Assembly (NCBI GenBank): GCA_934155645.1
Contig: CAKPHC010000008.1
Location: 1-29,394 of the forward strand
Reading direction: 5' to 3'
Origin: an uncultured Bacilli bacterium
GTDB taxonomy: Bacteria > Bacillota_I > Bacilli_A > RF39 > UBA660
Length of the DNA stretch: 29,394 nucleotides
This document shows, in pieces, positions 16,283 to 24,526 of the stretch. Below the pieces are notes generated by a model. That model did no database searches and was not told where the DNA came from. It saw nothing but the letters and a program-made list of their open reading frames with translations. The position numbers and the translations under genes are program-made. Every line of letters begins with the position of its first letter. The stretch's first letter is position 1.

Positions 16283-17144
16283 CTTCTACTATTGATAATA
16301 TATATTTACCATATTCACTCATTTTTAGAGCTTCACCGCGTGCTTTTAATTCATCTAAAGTAATGAATCCTTCACGATATGCAATTTCTTCAAGACATGC
16401 TACATAGAATCCTTGTTGTGATTGTACTGCTTCAACAAATGAAGAAGCACGTTGCATGTTTTTAGGAGTTCCTGTATCAAGCCATGCCATTCCTCTACCT
16501 AAAAGGCTAACTTTAAGTTTTTTACGTTTTAAATATTCATTATTAATTGAAGTAATTTCTATTTCACCACGTGCAGAAGGTTTGACATTTTTTGCAATTT
16601 CTACAACATCATTATCATAGAAATATAGTCCTGGTACCGCATAATTTGATTTTGGATGTTCTGGTTTTTCTTCAATTGACAAAACATTTCCATCGTTATC
16701 AAATTCTACTACACCAAAAGCTGTAGGATTCATTACTGGATAGCCAAATATTGTAGCTCCTTCTTTTTGATTTTTGGCTTCTTCTAAAGCAAGGGTAATT
16801 CCGCCTCCATAGAATACATTGTCGCCTAATATTAAGCATACTTTATCTTTACCAATAAATTCTTCTCCTAAGATAAAAGCATCTGCTAATCCTCTAGGTT
16901 TTTCTTGAACTTTATATGATAGTTTTATACCATAATTACTACCGTCTCCTAATAGTTTTTCATATGATGGTAAATCTTCAGGAGTAGATATAATTAATAC
17001 ATCTTTAATTCCTGCTAAAAGTAATACTGAAAGTGGATAATAAATCATTGGTTTATCATATATTGGTAATAATTGTTTTGAAGTAGCCAATGTCATTGGA
17101 TATAGTCTAGTACCCTTTCCACCTGCTAAAATAATTCCTTTCAT
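16269..17144 (-). CDS. rfbA: Glucose-1-phosphate thymidylyltransferase
   Basis: Makes dTDP-glucose from dTTP and glucose-1-phosphate (also called RmlA). The 291 aa match the normal family length. Motifs: GGKGTRLYP (8-16), the sugar-1-phosphate EKPRGLADAF (81-90), metal-binding LGDN with D108, EEKPEHPKSNYAVPGLYFYD, and WLDTGTP. The ribosome-binding site AAGGAGG is perfect. It is transcribed alone, with a promoter flanked by an 11-bp inverted repeat and a terminator. It supplies dTDP-glucose to RmlB in the next operon. Confidence 0.96.
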   Translation of the reverse strand: MKGIILAGGKGTRLYPMTLATSKQLLPIYDKPMIYYPLSVLLLAGIKDVLIISTPEDLPSYEKLLGDGSNYGIKLSYKVQEKPRGLADAFILGEEFIGKDKVCLILGDNVFYGGGITLALEEAKNQKEGATIFGYPVMNPTAFGVVEFDNDGNVLSIEEKPEHPKSNYAVPGLYFYDNDVVEIAKNVKPSARGEIEITSINNEYLKRKKLKVSLLGRGMAWLDTGTPKNMQRASSFVEAVQSQQGFYVACLEEIAYREGFITLDELKARGEALKMSEYGKYILSIVEEESK

Positions 17145-17167
17145 AAAACCTCCTTGAAATTAAATTA

Positions 17168-17225
17168 TTAATACTTATACAGTATTTCCAATATCATTAT
17201 ATCAAAGATAAGTATTAAATTACAA
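17168..17225 (-). promoter_or_regulatory. rmlA promoter bracketed by an 11-bp perfect inverted repeat
   Basis: On the minus strand: TTGTAA (17225-17220), 18 bases, TATAAT (17201-17196). A perfect 11-bp inverted repeat has one arm in the -35/-10 spacer (17208-17218) and the other just downstream of the expected transcription start (17168-17178), with 29 bases between the arms. The layout is operator-like. No regulator is identified. Confidence 0.5.
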
Positions 17226-17236
17226 GTGTTGCAGCA

Positions 17237-17264
17237 ATTAAAAAAAGTTACATAAAGTAACTTT
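17237..17264 (-). terminator. Terminator after the polysaccharide deacetylase gene
   Basis: Minus-strand stem AAAGTTAC / GTAACTTT (17264-17257 with 17251-17244), 5-base loop, then T-run. Strong and well placed directly at the stop codon. Confidence 0.8.
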
Positions 17265-18510
17265 AAGAATTTAATATTTTTGCTAAACTGTTTACATTTG
17301 TACTAGAAACAATTGGATACCTTGTTAATTTCATTTTGTTATCGCCTACTCTAACTTTTCTGTTTCCACCTATAAAGGCCATTGTAAAACCTGCTTTTTG
17401 TAAAACTGATATTGAGTAATCATTGTATTCATAAAATGGATAACAAAATACAGTACTGCCATGTAATTTATTACGACTTGTTTCTAAATCTTTTAAAAGT
17501 TTTTCTTCCTCGTAACACTTTATAGCGCCTCCCTGTCCTCCTGGACAAGCACCTTGAAAGTGAAGATTATCACCATGTGAATGAGCTTCTACATATTCGG
17601 ATTCAAAACCTTCTGGCAAATAAGCAGAGGTTATTAAAAATACTGTAGCATTCATTTGATATTCGTTTAATAATGCTATTCCCTTCTCGGCTAGCCAACC
17701 ATCATCTATTGTTATAAGTACTGATTTCTTTGGTAAATTAATTTTACCATCAACAAATAACTCCATATCTTTCATTTTAAGTGTATAAAAATTATTGCTT
17801 TTCATATAGTCGAGATGACTTTTAAACTGATTAACACTATGGCAAATGATTTGTTGACATTCATTTCTATTAGTATCATCATAGAAAAAATGATAATTTA
17901 AAACAGCAATACTGGAAGCACGTTCTTCACTACTGTTATTAGTTTCTTGAACGCTTACTTCAGATATTTTTACCCCTAATAATTGATTAGCATATTCTAC
18001 ATAATAATACTCTTTATCTTTTATTATGATTGGTAGATTAATACTTTCATCTAATGTAAATATTAAATTATTATCTTTATAAAAACTAGTCTTATCTTGT
18101 GTAATTACATTTTCGTTAAACAATATATAATTTTTATATGAATAGTCTTCAATAGATGCTTCTGTGGGTTCCACATCCTTGTAATAGACATAGTAATCTA
18201 AATCTTTTAGTTGAAAATAAAATGCATCCTCATTTAAAGGTAATTCTCTTTCCATATTTAAAGAAAGAGTTACGTTTTCGCCTGTTGTTCCATGTTTTAT
18301 ATATTTACCATCTATATTCTTATATAAAGACGTTTCTTTGGTTACTTTAACATATGGTTGATATTTGCTTTTAACTTCTGTTAAATCAATAACTTTAGGT
18401 TCATCTTTATTTTTTTTATCTGTTGGTTTTGAAAAAACAATTAATGCTCCACCCGTTATTACCGCAATAACAGATATCAATATAATTAAAATTATTAATT
18501 TCTTTTTCAT
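17263..18510 (-). CDS. Membrane-anchored polysaccharide deacetylase (NodB/CE4)
   Basis: Removes acetyl groups from amino sugars of a surface glycan outside the membrane. The 415 residues have an N-terminal membrane anchor (~5-26), a Lys/Asp-rich linker and beta-rich SH3-like regions (~50-185). The NodB domain (~200-410) follows: VLNYHFFYDD, T267-I-D269-D270-G-W as the catalytic/metal aspartates, S311-H312-G-D-N-L-H317 as metal histidines, and CYPFYEYND as the third motif. The H-x4-H spacing resembles PgaB/IcaB-type enzymes. Five cysteines (218, 224, 322, 332, 356) occur in the extracellular domain, unusual for a Gram-positive surface protein. It is 41 bases after the Wzm-like gene, so it is probably in the export operon. 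The only upstream purine tract is a weak AAAGGG. Confidence 0.88.
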   Translation of the reverse strand: MKKKLIILIILISVIAVITGGALIVFSKPTDKKNKDEPKVIDLTEVKSKYQPYVKVTKETSLYKNIDGKYIKHGTTGENVTLSLNMERELPLNEDAFYFQLKDLDYYVYYKDVEPTEASIEDYSYKNYILFNENVITQDKTSFYKDNNLIFTLDESINLPIIIKDKEYYYVEYANQLLGVKISEVSVQETNNSSEERASSIAVLNYHFFYDDTNRNECQQIICHSVNQFKSHLDYMKSNNFYTLKMKDMELFVDGKINLPKKSVLITIDDGWLAEKGIALLNEYQMNATVFLITSAYLPEGFESEYVEAHSHGDNLHFQGACPGGQGGAIKCYEEEKLLKDLETSRNKLHGSTVFCYPFYEYNDYSISVLQKAGFTMAFIGGNRKVRVGDNKMKLTRYPIVSSTNVNSLAKILNS

Positions 18511-18551
18511 TTGTTTACCCTTTTCTCTTTTATAAAAACGTTTTAGTATAA

Positions 18552-19328
18552 CTATAATTCTTCAGCAAAATTACGTTGTAGTTTATCAAATATTTTCATT
18601 CCAATAACTATTAAAACTAATCCTATTAGGAATAGTAATCCTAGCATTAACATATTAGGCATTTGTTGATAATAGAATATATCTCTATATGCTGTTATAA
18701 TTGATGCCATAGGGTTTAAATAGAATACCCAAATAAAGTTTTGAGGAATAGATTCTAGTGTATAAACTATTGGTGTTGCATAGAATAACATCATTATTGC
18801 TACACTTATTAAATGTTGTAAGTCTTGTAAGTAAACTGTAAGTGCAGAAATTATTAAGTCAATCCCTAGTAAAATTGTAGTTTGAACTAGAACTATAACT
18901 GGCAACAAAATAATGTGCCAAGAAATACCCATACCACTTATCAATAAAACAGCAACTATTATGGCACATGAGATTAAAAAGTTAACTGCTGCTCCAGCTA
19001 CTACTGAAATTGGTAATATTTCACGTGGAAAGTAAACTTTTTTTATAATATTAGCATCTTGTATAACACAGGTTGCACCTTGAGTAATTGCATTTGTAAA
19101 GAATGTCCAAGGAATTAATGCAACGAATAGGAATACAGGATAATGTGGTATTTGAAATTTTAAGATTATTGGGAAAATAATTGAGTAAACAAGTAATTGT
19201 AATAATGGATTTAAGAATGACCATAATACACCAAGCCATGCTCCTTTATATTTTCCTCTTATTTCTTTTTGAACGTTAGTTTTTAATAGTTCACGATAAC
19301 TATATATTTCTTTTATTTTATTTATCAT
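18552..19328 (-). CDS. ABC-2 type polysaccharide exporter permease (Wzm/TagG-like)
   Basis: Inner-membrane channel of an ABC transporter that exports lipid-linked polysaccharide or teichoic-type polymer. There are about 258 residues and six membrane helices. The N-terminal amphipathic start (YSYRELLKTNVQKEIRGKYK) and WLGVLWSFLNPLLQLLVYSI are family signatures, and YLQDLQHL and FYLNPMASIITAYRDIFYY follow as in Wzm/TagG. Several Met codons are possible (19346, 19331, 19328). I chose 19328, with GAGG 7 bases upstream. The upstream ATPase gene ends at 19339. Confidence 0.9.
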   Translation of the reverse strand: MINKIKEIYSYRELLKTNVQKEIRGKYKGAWLGVLWSFLNPLLQLLVYSIIFPIILKFQIPHYPVFLFVALIPWTFFTNAITQGATCVIQDANIIKKVYFPREILPISVVAGAAVNFLISCAIIVAVLLISGMGISWHIILLPVIVLVQTTILLGIDLIISALTVYLQDLQHLISVAIMMLFYATPIVYTLESIPQNFIWVFYLNPMASIITAYRDIFYYQQMPNMLMLGLLFLIGLVLIVIGMKIFDKLQRNFAEEL

Positions 19329-19338
19329 CATTACACCT

Positions 19339-20085
19339 CTATCCACATTTTTTCATGTATTCATCAACAACTTTTTTAGGATTATCGTCCATAACTATAT
19401 TTCCTTCTTCTAACCATATTGCTCTAGTACAAAAAGATTTAACAACGTTCATATTATGTGTAACGATAACAATTGTTTTTCCTTCTTCTTTAAGTTCATC
19501 AAGTCTTTTATAACATTTTTCTTGGAAATGATGATCTCCTACAGCTAGTATTTCATCGATTAGGAGAATATCAGCATCTACATTAATTGCTACTGCAAAT
19601 GCAAGACGCATATACATTCCTGAAGAGTATGTACGTACTGGATTATCAATAAATTCTTCAAGTTCAGAAAACTTAATTATTTTTTCTAATCTAGCATCTA
19701 TTTCTTTTTTTGTTAATCCAAAAATTGAAGCATTAAAATAGATGTTTTCACGTCCTGAAAAGTCTGGGTGAAAGCCAGCTCCAAGTTCTAATAGTGATGT
19801 CAATTTACCATAAGTTTTAATAGTTCCTTTGTTAGGATAAATTATTTTAGTCATTAATTTTAATAAAGTACTTTTACCACTTCCATTAACTCCTACTAAT
19901 CCTACTGTTTCACCTCTATATATGTCTAGGTTTATATCTTTTAGAATATGAAGAACATCATTCTTACTTCTATTCCAAAATAATAGTTTCTCTTTTAAGG
20001 TATTTGCCTTATCATAAAACAATTTAAAGTCTTTACTTACATGTTTGACTTCAATTGCTATATCTTTTTGTTGCTTTTTCATCAT
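19339..20085 (-). CDS. ABC polysaccharide exporter ATPase (Wzt/TagH-like)
   Basis: Nucleotide-binding subunit that powers the adjacent permease. The 248 residues have Walker A GVNGSGKST (65-73), the region GKLTSLLELGAGFHPDFSGREN typical of polysaccharide exporters (split here as 93-107 and 108-114), signature YSSGM (153-157), Walker B ILLIDE (173-178), the D-loop AVGD, and the switch histidine in THN (~210). It ends after the ATPase domain, so there is no C-terminal carbohydrate-binding domain like that of some Wzt proteins that recognise a capped chain end. The start ATG overlaps the stop of the preceding PssE-like gene. Confidence 0.92.
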   Translation of the reverse strand: MMKKQQKDIAIEVKHVSKDFKLFYDKANTLKEKLLFWNRSKNDVLHILKDINLDIYRGETVGLVGVNGSGKSTLLKLMTKIIYPNKGTIKTYGKLTSLLELGAGFHPDFSGRENIYFNASIFGLTKKEIDARLEKIIKFSELEEFIDNPVRTYSSGMYMRLAFAVAINVDADILLIDEILAVGDHHFQEKCYKRLDELKEEGKTIVIVTHNMNVVKSFCTRAIWLEEGNIVMDDNPKKVVDEYMKKCG

Positions 20086-20573
20086 TTCACGTCCTTTACG
20101 TTTTTGCCAATATAGTCAGTAATTAAATCTATTATTTTATTACCACTTTTAAATTCTTTAGGTTCAAATGTTTTAGCTTTAACTAACATCTTGTCCAATT
20201 TATTAAAGTCATATAATGGAATAATATATCCAAGTGAAGCAAACTCTTTTAAAATTTGTAATTGATGGTCATTAGTATGCTCTTTATATTTTTTTAATCT
20301 TGGAGCTACAATCATTTTTTTACCTTTTCTTATTCCATCAAGAATTGAACCTACTCCTGCATGAGTAATAATAATTGAACTTTCTTCAACATATTTTTCT
20401 AGTTCTTTTTTAGATACAAAATCAAATATTTTCATATTTTTGCTTTCATATTTTGTATATCCTGCTTGAACAATTACTTCTTCTTTTATTGTTCCTTTTT
20501 CGATAGATTTATCAATTTGTTCTAATAATCTATGAAAGCTTTTATCTTGAGTTCCTAATAATACTAAAATCAT
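20082..20573 (-). CDS. Glycosyltransferase catalytic subunit, PssE/Alg13-like
   Basis: C-terminal-type half of a GT28 transferase that uses a UDP-sugar and works as a heterodimer with the PssD/Alg14-like protein. Motifs: MILVLLGTQDKSFHRLL at the start, THAGVGSI (the nucleotide-sugar-binding loop), and LKKYKEHTNDHQLQI. Length about 163 aa. A GTG lies at 20585 but sits against the GGAGG. I chose the ATG at 20573, which overlaps the preceding stop as ATGA and matches the family's MILVLLGT start. Homologues in streptococcal and rhizobial clusters add glucose or galactose; the acceptor is unknown here. Confidence 0.87.
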   Translation of the reverse strand: MILVLLGTQDKSFHRLLEQIDKSIEKGTIKEEVIVQAGYTKYESKNMKIFDFVSKKELEKYVEESSIIITHAGVGSILDGIRKGKKMIVAPRLKKYKEHTNDHQLQILKEFASLGYIIPLYDFNKLDKMLVKAKTFEPKEFKSGNKIIDLITDYIGKNVKDVK

Positions 20574-21043
20574 TGATATATCCACCCTCCGTATACTGCT
20601 TTAGGATAAAGTTTTAACATACTTTCCCATTGTACAATAAATAAATCAGCAAAATGATATATTATTCTACCAGTAATTGTTTTGGTATGAATATTGGCAA
20701 AACTTTCTATATAAATGATTTTACTTCCAAAAATTTTACCAATACAACACATTGGCCCTGCTGTATGGGCTCCTGTAGTTATTATTACTTTAGGTCTAAG
20801 CTTGAAGTAATAATATAAACTTTTAAAACAGTTAGCTATTAATTTAAAAGGATATGTAAGCATATGGTCTTTTGTACCATAAATTAAATAGTTAACCTTT
20901 TGGGGATATTCTTTTTTTAGATAATCAGTTGATTTTGTCTTTTCTGTAATAATATGATAATCGTACTTTTTAAATAGTTCTTTTAACTCTAACATTTCAG
21001 AAAGGTGCCCCCCTGCACTTGATATAAATAAGACTTTTTTCAA
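20570..21043 (-). CDS. Membrane-anchoring glycosyltransferase subunit, PssD/Alg14-like
   Basis: N-terminal-type half of the same GT28 enzyme; it brings the catalytic subunit to the membrane and binds the lipid acceptor. KKVLFISSAGGHLSEMLEL opens the protein, with TTGAHTAGPMCCIGKIFGSK and IYIESFA later, all typical. A GTG at 21052 lies inside the AGGGTG ribosome-binding site. I chose TTG at 21043, 8 bases from AGGG, giving 157 aa starting (M)KKVLFISS as family members do. It is the first gene of the exporter operon. Confidence 0.85.
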   Translation of the reverse strand: MKKVLFISSAGGHLSEMLELKELFKKYDYHIITEKTKSTDYLKKEYPQKVNYLIYGTKDHMLTYPFKLIANCFKSLYYYFKLRPKVIITTGAHTAGPMCCIGKIFGSKIIYIESFANIHTKTITGRIIYHFADLFIVQWESMLKLYPKAVYGGWIYQ

Positions 21044-21080
21044 ATCCTTCACCCTACGCTTTCTTAATTCGACTATATTT

Positions 21081-21110
21081 ATTATATCAAATATGAGATA
21101 AAAAGTACAA
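21081..21110 (-). promoter_or_regulatory. Promoter of the exporter operon
   Basis: On the minus strand: TTGTAC (21110-21105), 18 bases, TATAAT (21086-21081). The -35 box lies inside the stem of the preceding terminator, so termination of one unit and initiation of the next share the same bases. Confidence 0.6.
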
Positions 21111-21126
21111 TAAACTATTGTACTTT
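21095..21126 (-). terminator. Terminator of the upstream glycosyltransferase operon
   Basis: Minus-strand perfect stem of 11 bp (21126-21116 with 21112-21102), 3-base loop, followed by T-run. The stop codon of the GT2 gene (21117-21115) is inside it. Long and stable. Confidence 0.85.
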
Positions 21127-22020
21127 GCCAAATCTCTTTTTACTAACGTAGTATCCAGGGATAATTAAAATTAAAATCATTAACTTATTTAGACCTTTTA
21201 CATTCCTTATTGCTTCACTCTTTTTCTTTTTAGTTAGGTAAGAGAATAAAATATAATGTTTTAACAAATATAAATATTTTTTGAATGGTATTTTAGATAA
21301 ATTCATCTCTAAACATTCTTTAAAATAGTGGTAGTAACCATACGGATTATTAATAAATAATTTCTCTATGTTTTTAGAATATCCGTCTTCTAAATATTCA
21401 CTTACAATAATTGGTTTATTAATACATAATAACCCTTTATATTTTTTATCCATTTCATTATACATTCTTGCTTCTGTTACAAACTTTTCATTGTTTTCTA
21501 ACTTATGAGAAAATTTTCTTCTTATATCACCTTTAAATACAATACACGCATCTTTATCAAAGTTACTTTTCATATACAAGTCAAACATTGTACTTACTTT
21601 TTCATCAAATGGAAATGAGTTCTTGGCATCAAGCTTTTCATCGGAGAAGGCTCTTCTAAAAAGAATTCCATATAAATCATCATCATTTTCAACCTTAGAA
21701 AAATTGTCATTAACATTCTTAAAACATATATCGTTTAAATAATCATCAGAATCTACTTCTATTATTATTTCACCTTTTGTCTTAGGAATTCCATAATTAA
21801 GAGCAGACATTTTACCACCGTTTTTTTTCTTATAATATTTTATTTTTATTTTATTATCCTTTATCCATTTTTCAACTAGTGTTTTAGTATCATCTGTACT
21901 TCCATCATCTACTATAACCCATTCAAAATCTGAATATGTTTTTTTATTTTTTAGTAGACTTTCATATAATTGAGGTAAAATGTATGCTCTATTATAAGTT
22001 GCAGTAATTATCGATATCAT
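21115..22020 (-). CDS. Family 2 glycosyltransferase
   Basis: A 301-aa cytoplasmic or membrane-associated transferase. The GT-A fold is seen in IITATYNRAYILPQLYESLL, VIVDDGSTDDTK, KKKNGGKMSALNYGI and EVDSDDYL, where DSDD binds the metal and donor. A basic C-terminus with one hydrophobic segment (LMILILIIPGYYVSKKRFGK) could hold it at the membrane. It is the last gene of its operon and overlaps the preceding GT4 gene by one base (TAATG). The sugar specificity cannot be read from the sequence. Confidence 0.87.
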   Translation of the reverse strand: MISIITATYNRAYILPQLYESLLKNKKTYSDFEWVIVDDGSTDDTKTLVEKWIKDNKIKIKYYKKKNGGKMSALNYGIPKTKGEIIIEVDSDDYLNDICFKNVNDNFSKVENDDDLYGILFRRAFSDEKLDAKNSFPFDEKVSTMFDLYMKSNFDKDACIVFKGDIRRKFSHKLENNEKFVTEARMYNEMDKKYKGLLCINKPIIVSEYLEDGYSKNIEKLFINNPYGYYHYFKECLEMNLSKIPFKKYLYLLKHYILFSYLTKKKKSEAIRNVKGLNKLMILILIIPGYYVSKKRFGKVQ

Positions 22021-23117
22021 TATTTTTCACCACCTATTAGTTGCTTTATACTTTCTATTATTTTCTCGTTATTTGTTACAGTATAGTGTTCTTTACTTCT
22101 TATTTTTTTCTCTTCTATAATCTTTTTTAAACCATTATATATTCCCTCTTCAGTATTTGGAAATATCTCTTTATTAGGATAATCTTTTACTACTTCTTTA
22201 CTAGCTATATCAGTAATTAATATGTACTGATTAAGAATTTCAGCTTCTATCAAAGATACAGGATATCCTTCATAATAAGATGGTAACAGAAAATAATCTC
22301 CTTTAATAATGTAAGGATATGGATTCATTTTTTTACCTAATAAATGAAAAGTATCTTCTATTTTGTATTCTTTTTGCAATTCTTCTAATTTAATTCTAAG
22401 TGGACCATCTCCAATAACATATATGTGATGCATATAGCCATTGTCTATTAACCTTTTATGTACCATCATCAACCTATCTATTCCTTTAGCTTCTACAAGG
22501 CGTGCTACAACTACAAAGTTTTTAGATTTACTGAGTTCTATATCAATACTTTCTTTACTATTTTTTAGTATATTTTTTTCATCTATGTAATTATAAATGA
22601 TTTTCTTTGTAGCTTTACATTCGTTGTCTTTATCTATAACGAGAAATTTATCCAAACTATTTTGACTTACAAAAATTAATTCATCATATTTTTTGTAAAC
22701 ATTTATTAAGTAATTATATTTGGTTTTAGGATAATGTTCTGTTAAATCAGTATGAATCCACGCTATTTTTTTGTTAGAAGCCTCTTTTAAAAGTTCTGTT
22801 ATAGGTCCTTCCAAAAATGATATAACAGTATCATATGAAGCAATATTTATTTGTTTATATATTTTCTTTTTAAAAAATGGCATTCTTATTTTAAGTGCAA
22901 ATAGTTTTTTGCTAATAAAACTCATATTATCATATCTATTATTAAGAATCGATTTGATTTTAACTTTTTTATTGATTGTTTCTTCCAATTGTCCACCATT
23001 ATATAAGGTTAAAACAGTAATATCATAGTCATTTTTTAAATTATTAACTAAATTAACTAAAACTTTTTCTGCACCACCAATATCTAAATTAGTAATAGCA
23101 AATAATACTTTTTTCAT
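22020..23117 (-). CDS. Family 4 glycosyltransferase
   Basis: A 365-aa GT-B fold transferase. LFAITNLDIGGAEKVLVNLV is the classic GT4 N-terminus, with VVVARLVEAKGIDRL, GDGPLR, LLGKKMNPYPYI and the donor-binding EGYPVSLIEAEI (E-x7-E). It resembles EpsF/CapM-type enzymes of capsule clusters and the other GT4 in this operon, so the two may be ancient paralogues. The start overlaps the polymerase-like gene's stop by one base; AAAGGAG lies 10 bases upstream. Confidence 0.9.
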   Translation of the reverse strand: MKKVLFAITNLDIGGAEKVLVNLVNNLKNDYDITVLTLYNGGQLEETINKKVKIKSILNNRYDNMSFISKKLFALKIRMPFFKKKIYKQINIASYDTVISFLEGPITELLKEASNKKIAWIHTDLTEHYPKTKYNYLINVYKKYDELIFVSQNSLDKFLVIDKDNECKATKKIIYNYIDEKNILKNSKESIDIELSKSKNFVVVARLVEAKGIDRLMMVHKRLIDNGYMHHIYVIGDGPLRIKLEELQKEYKIEDTFHLLGKKMNPYPYIIKGDYFLLPSYYEGYPVSLIEAEILNQYILITDIASKEVVKDYPNKEIFPNTEEGIYNGLKKIIEEKKIRSKEHYTVTNNEKIIESIKQLIGGEK

Positions 23118-24517
23118 TATTCACATTCTCCTTTCAATTTAGATGCATTTATATACAACAATGTATGTAAAACAATGATTACAATCATAACGGAAGTATT
23201 AAAATAAGTATGGCCTGCTAAAGTGGAAATTACGTAAGTCATAAAACATCCCGCCATAATTGTCCAATAGGTAACATCGGTTTTCTTAATATATTTTAGT
23301 CCTTTAATAAAACTATAAATAAATATAGAAAAGAATGGTCCCATAAATAAAACGAATCCTAAAATACCAAAATTATAAAATAAAGCAATCGTTTCCATTT
23401 CTAAAGTGAGCATTCCCATATTAGTTAAGTACCCATTACCAAATATTTTTAATAAAAAATCGTGTTGTGCATTATATAAGTAATGATGGTATATTAATTG
23501 TTGCTTTCTTAAATCTGTACTTGATAATTTTTTATCTTTGCTATACTTATCTAGTTTAATAATAGCTGTTTTTTCTGCATCAGTCATATAAGTTTTTGGT
23601 ATTTCGTTATTATCCATTTGCTTTTTTAATATAACCAAGTCATATGCCATGTAAATTGTTTCAGTACTGCTACCATCAGGAACTTGTCCATCTATGTCTT
23701 TAAGATGATATCTTCTTGATAAAGTGCCAGAACCAAAGATAGTAACACTAACAATTAATGCTATTATAATTAAAAAACTAATAATTATTGTTTTTATATT
23801 ATTTTTATTTGAAAAAAACAAGAAATTGATTAATTGAATTCCAAAGTAACTACCTAATGCTACTAGTGTTCCAAATAAACCTGTTCTAGTACCTAGTAGG
23901 AAAGTCAAATAAAATATAATTGATGCTAGCATTATTACTTTTAAAATAATTCTATCTTTGCTTTCGAATAAATAAGGGATTAAAACAAATAATGCTCCAA
24001 TTAAAATGGAACCAACTGCTCCCCCGGTATTGAACCATCCACGATAACCATATCCTTCAACATAAGTTGAAAATGAGGTTTTAGTGATAATTGCAAGATA
24101 AATACTCACTATATACATTATTATATAAATTAAGAAATATTTTTTTAAATTAGAGGTATCTATCTTTTTAAATACATATATAAATAAATATAAAGTAAAT
24201 ATTAGATATGTATAATTAGCAACATAACTCGCTTCATAATTAATTCCACCATATGAATAATCTGTTATTAAATTTTTATATAAAAGTAGATGTATCACCA
24301 TATATGTCAAATATACAAACCCACTAGTTATAAGTTTTTTTCTTGTTGATTTATCAGTAATAAAAATATACATCAATAAAGCACAAGGAATAATCGGTCT
24401 TAATATTAATGATATTGAATGATTATCTACTCTACAAAGAGAACTACATAAATCTAGGATAGGACTAATAAGAATGAAAAGATAGAGAAAATTTTCTTTT
24501 GTACATAATCGTTTCAT
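23117..24517 (-). CDS. O-antigen ligase / polymerase-like membrane protein (Wzy/WaaL-type)
   Basis: A 466-aa polytopic membrane protein with about 10-12 helices. A large polar loop (~residues 265-360, from SRRYHLKDIDG to the HHYLYNAQHDFL segment) lies between the later helices, the hallmark layout of O-antigen ligases and polymerases. LLGTRTGLFG precedes it, and an Arg-rich loop start and the histidines in HHYLYNAQHD are candidate functional residues. It could polymerise a repeat unit or ligate a finished chain to a lipid or wall acceptor. It lies between glycosyltransferases. No Wzx flippase is visible; the only exporter here is the Wzm/Wzt pair. Confidence 0.75.
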   Translation of the reverse strand: MKRLCTKENFLYLFILISPILDLCSSLCRVDNHSISLILRPIIPCALLMYIFITDKSTRKKLITSGFVYLTYMVIHLLLYKNLITDYSYGGINYEASYVANYTYLIFTLYLFIYVFKKIDTSNLKKYFLIYIIMYIVSIYLAIITKTSFSTYVEGYGYRGWFNTGGAVGSILIGALFVLIPYLFESKDRIILKVIMLASIIFYLTFLLGTRTGLFGTLVALGSYFGIQLINFLFFSNKNNIKTIIISFLIIIALIVSVTIFGSGTLSRRYHLKDIDGQVPDGSSTETIYMAYDLVILKKQMDNNEIPKTYMTDAEKTAIIKLDKYSKDKKLSSTDLRKQQLIYHHYLYNAQHDFLLKIFGNGYLTNMGMLTLEMETIALFYNFGILGFVLFMGPFFSIFIYSFIKGLKYIKKTDVTYWTIMAGCFMTYVISTLAGHTYFNTSVMIVIIVLHTLLYINASKLKGECE

Positions 24518-24526
24518 AACTTAATC

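Noticed and set aside
18531..18551. Palindrome AAAACGTTTT (18535-18544) between the permease and deacetylase genes as a terminator
   Set aside because: The stem is short and AT-rich with no proper T-tail, and the 41-base gap fits read-through; kept as same operon.
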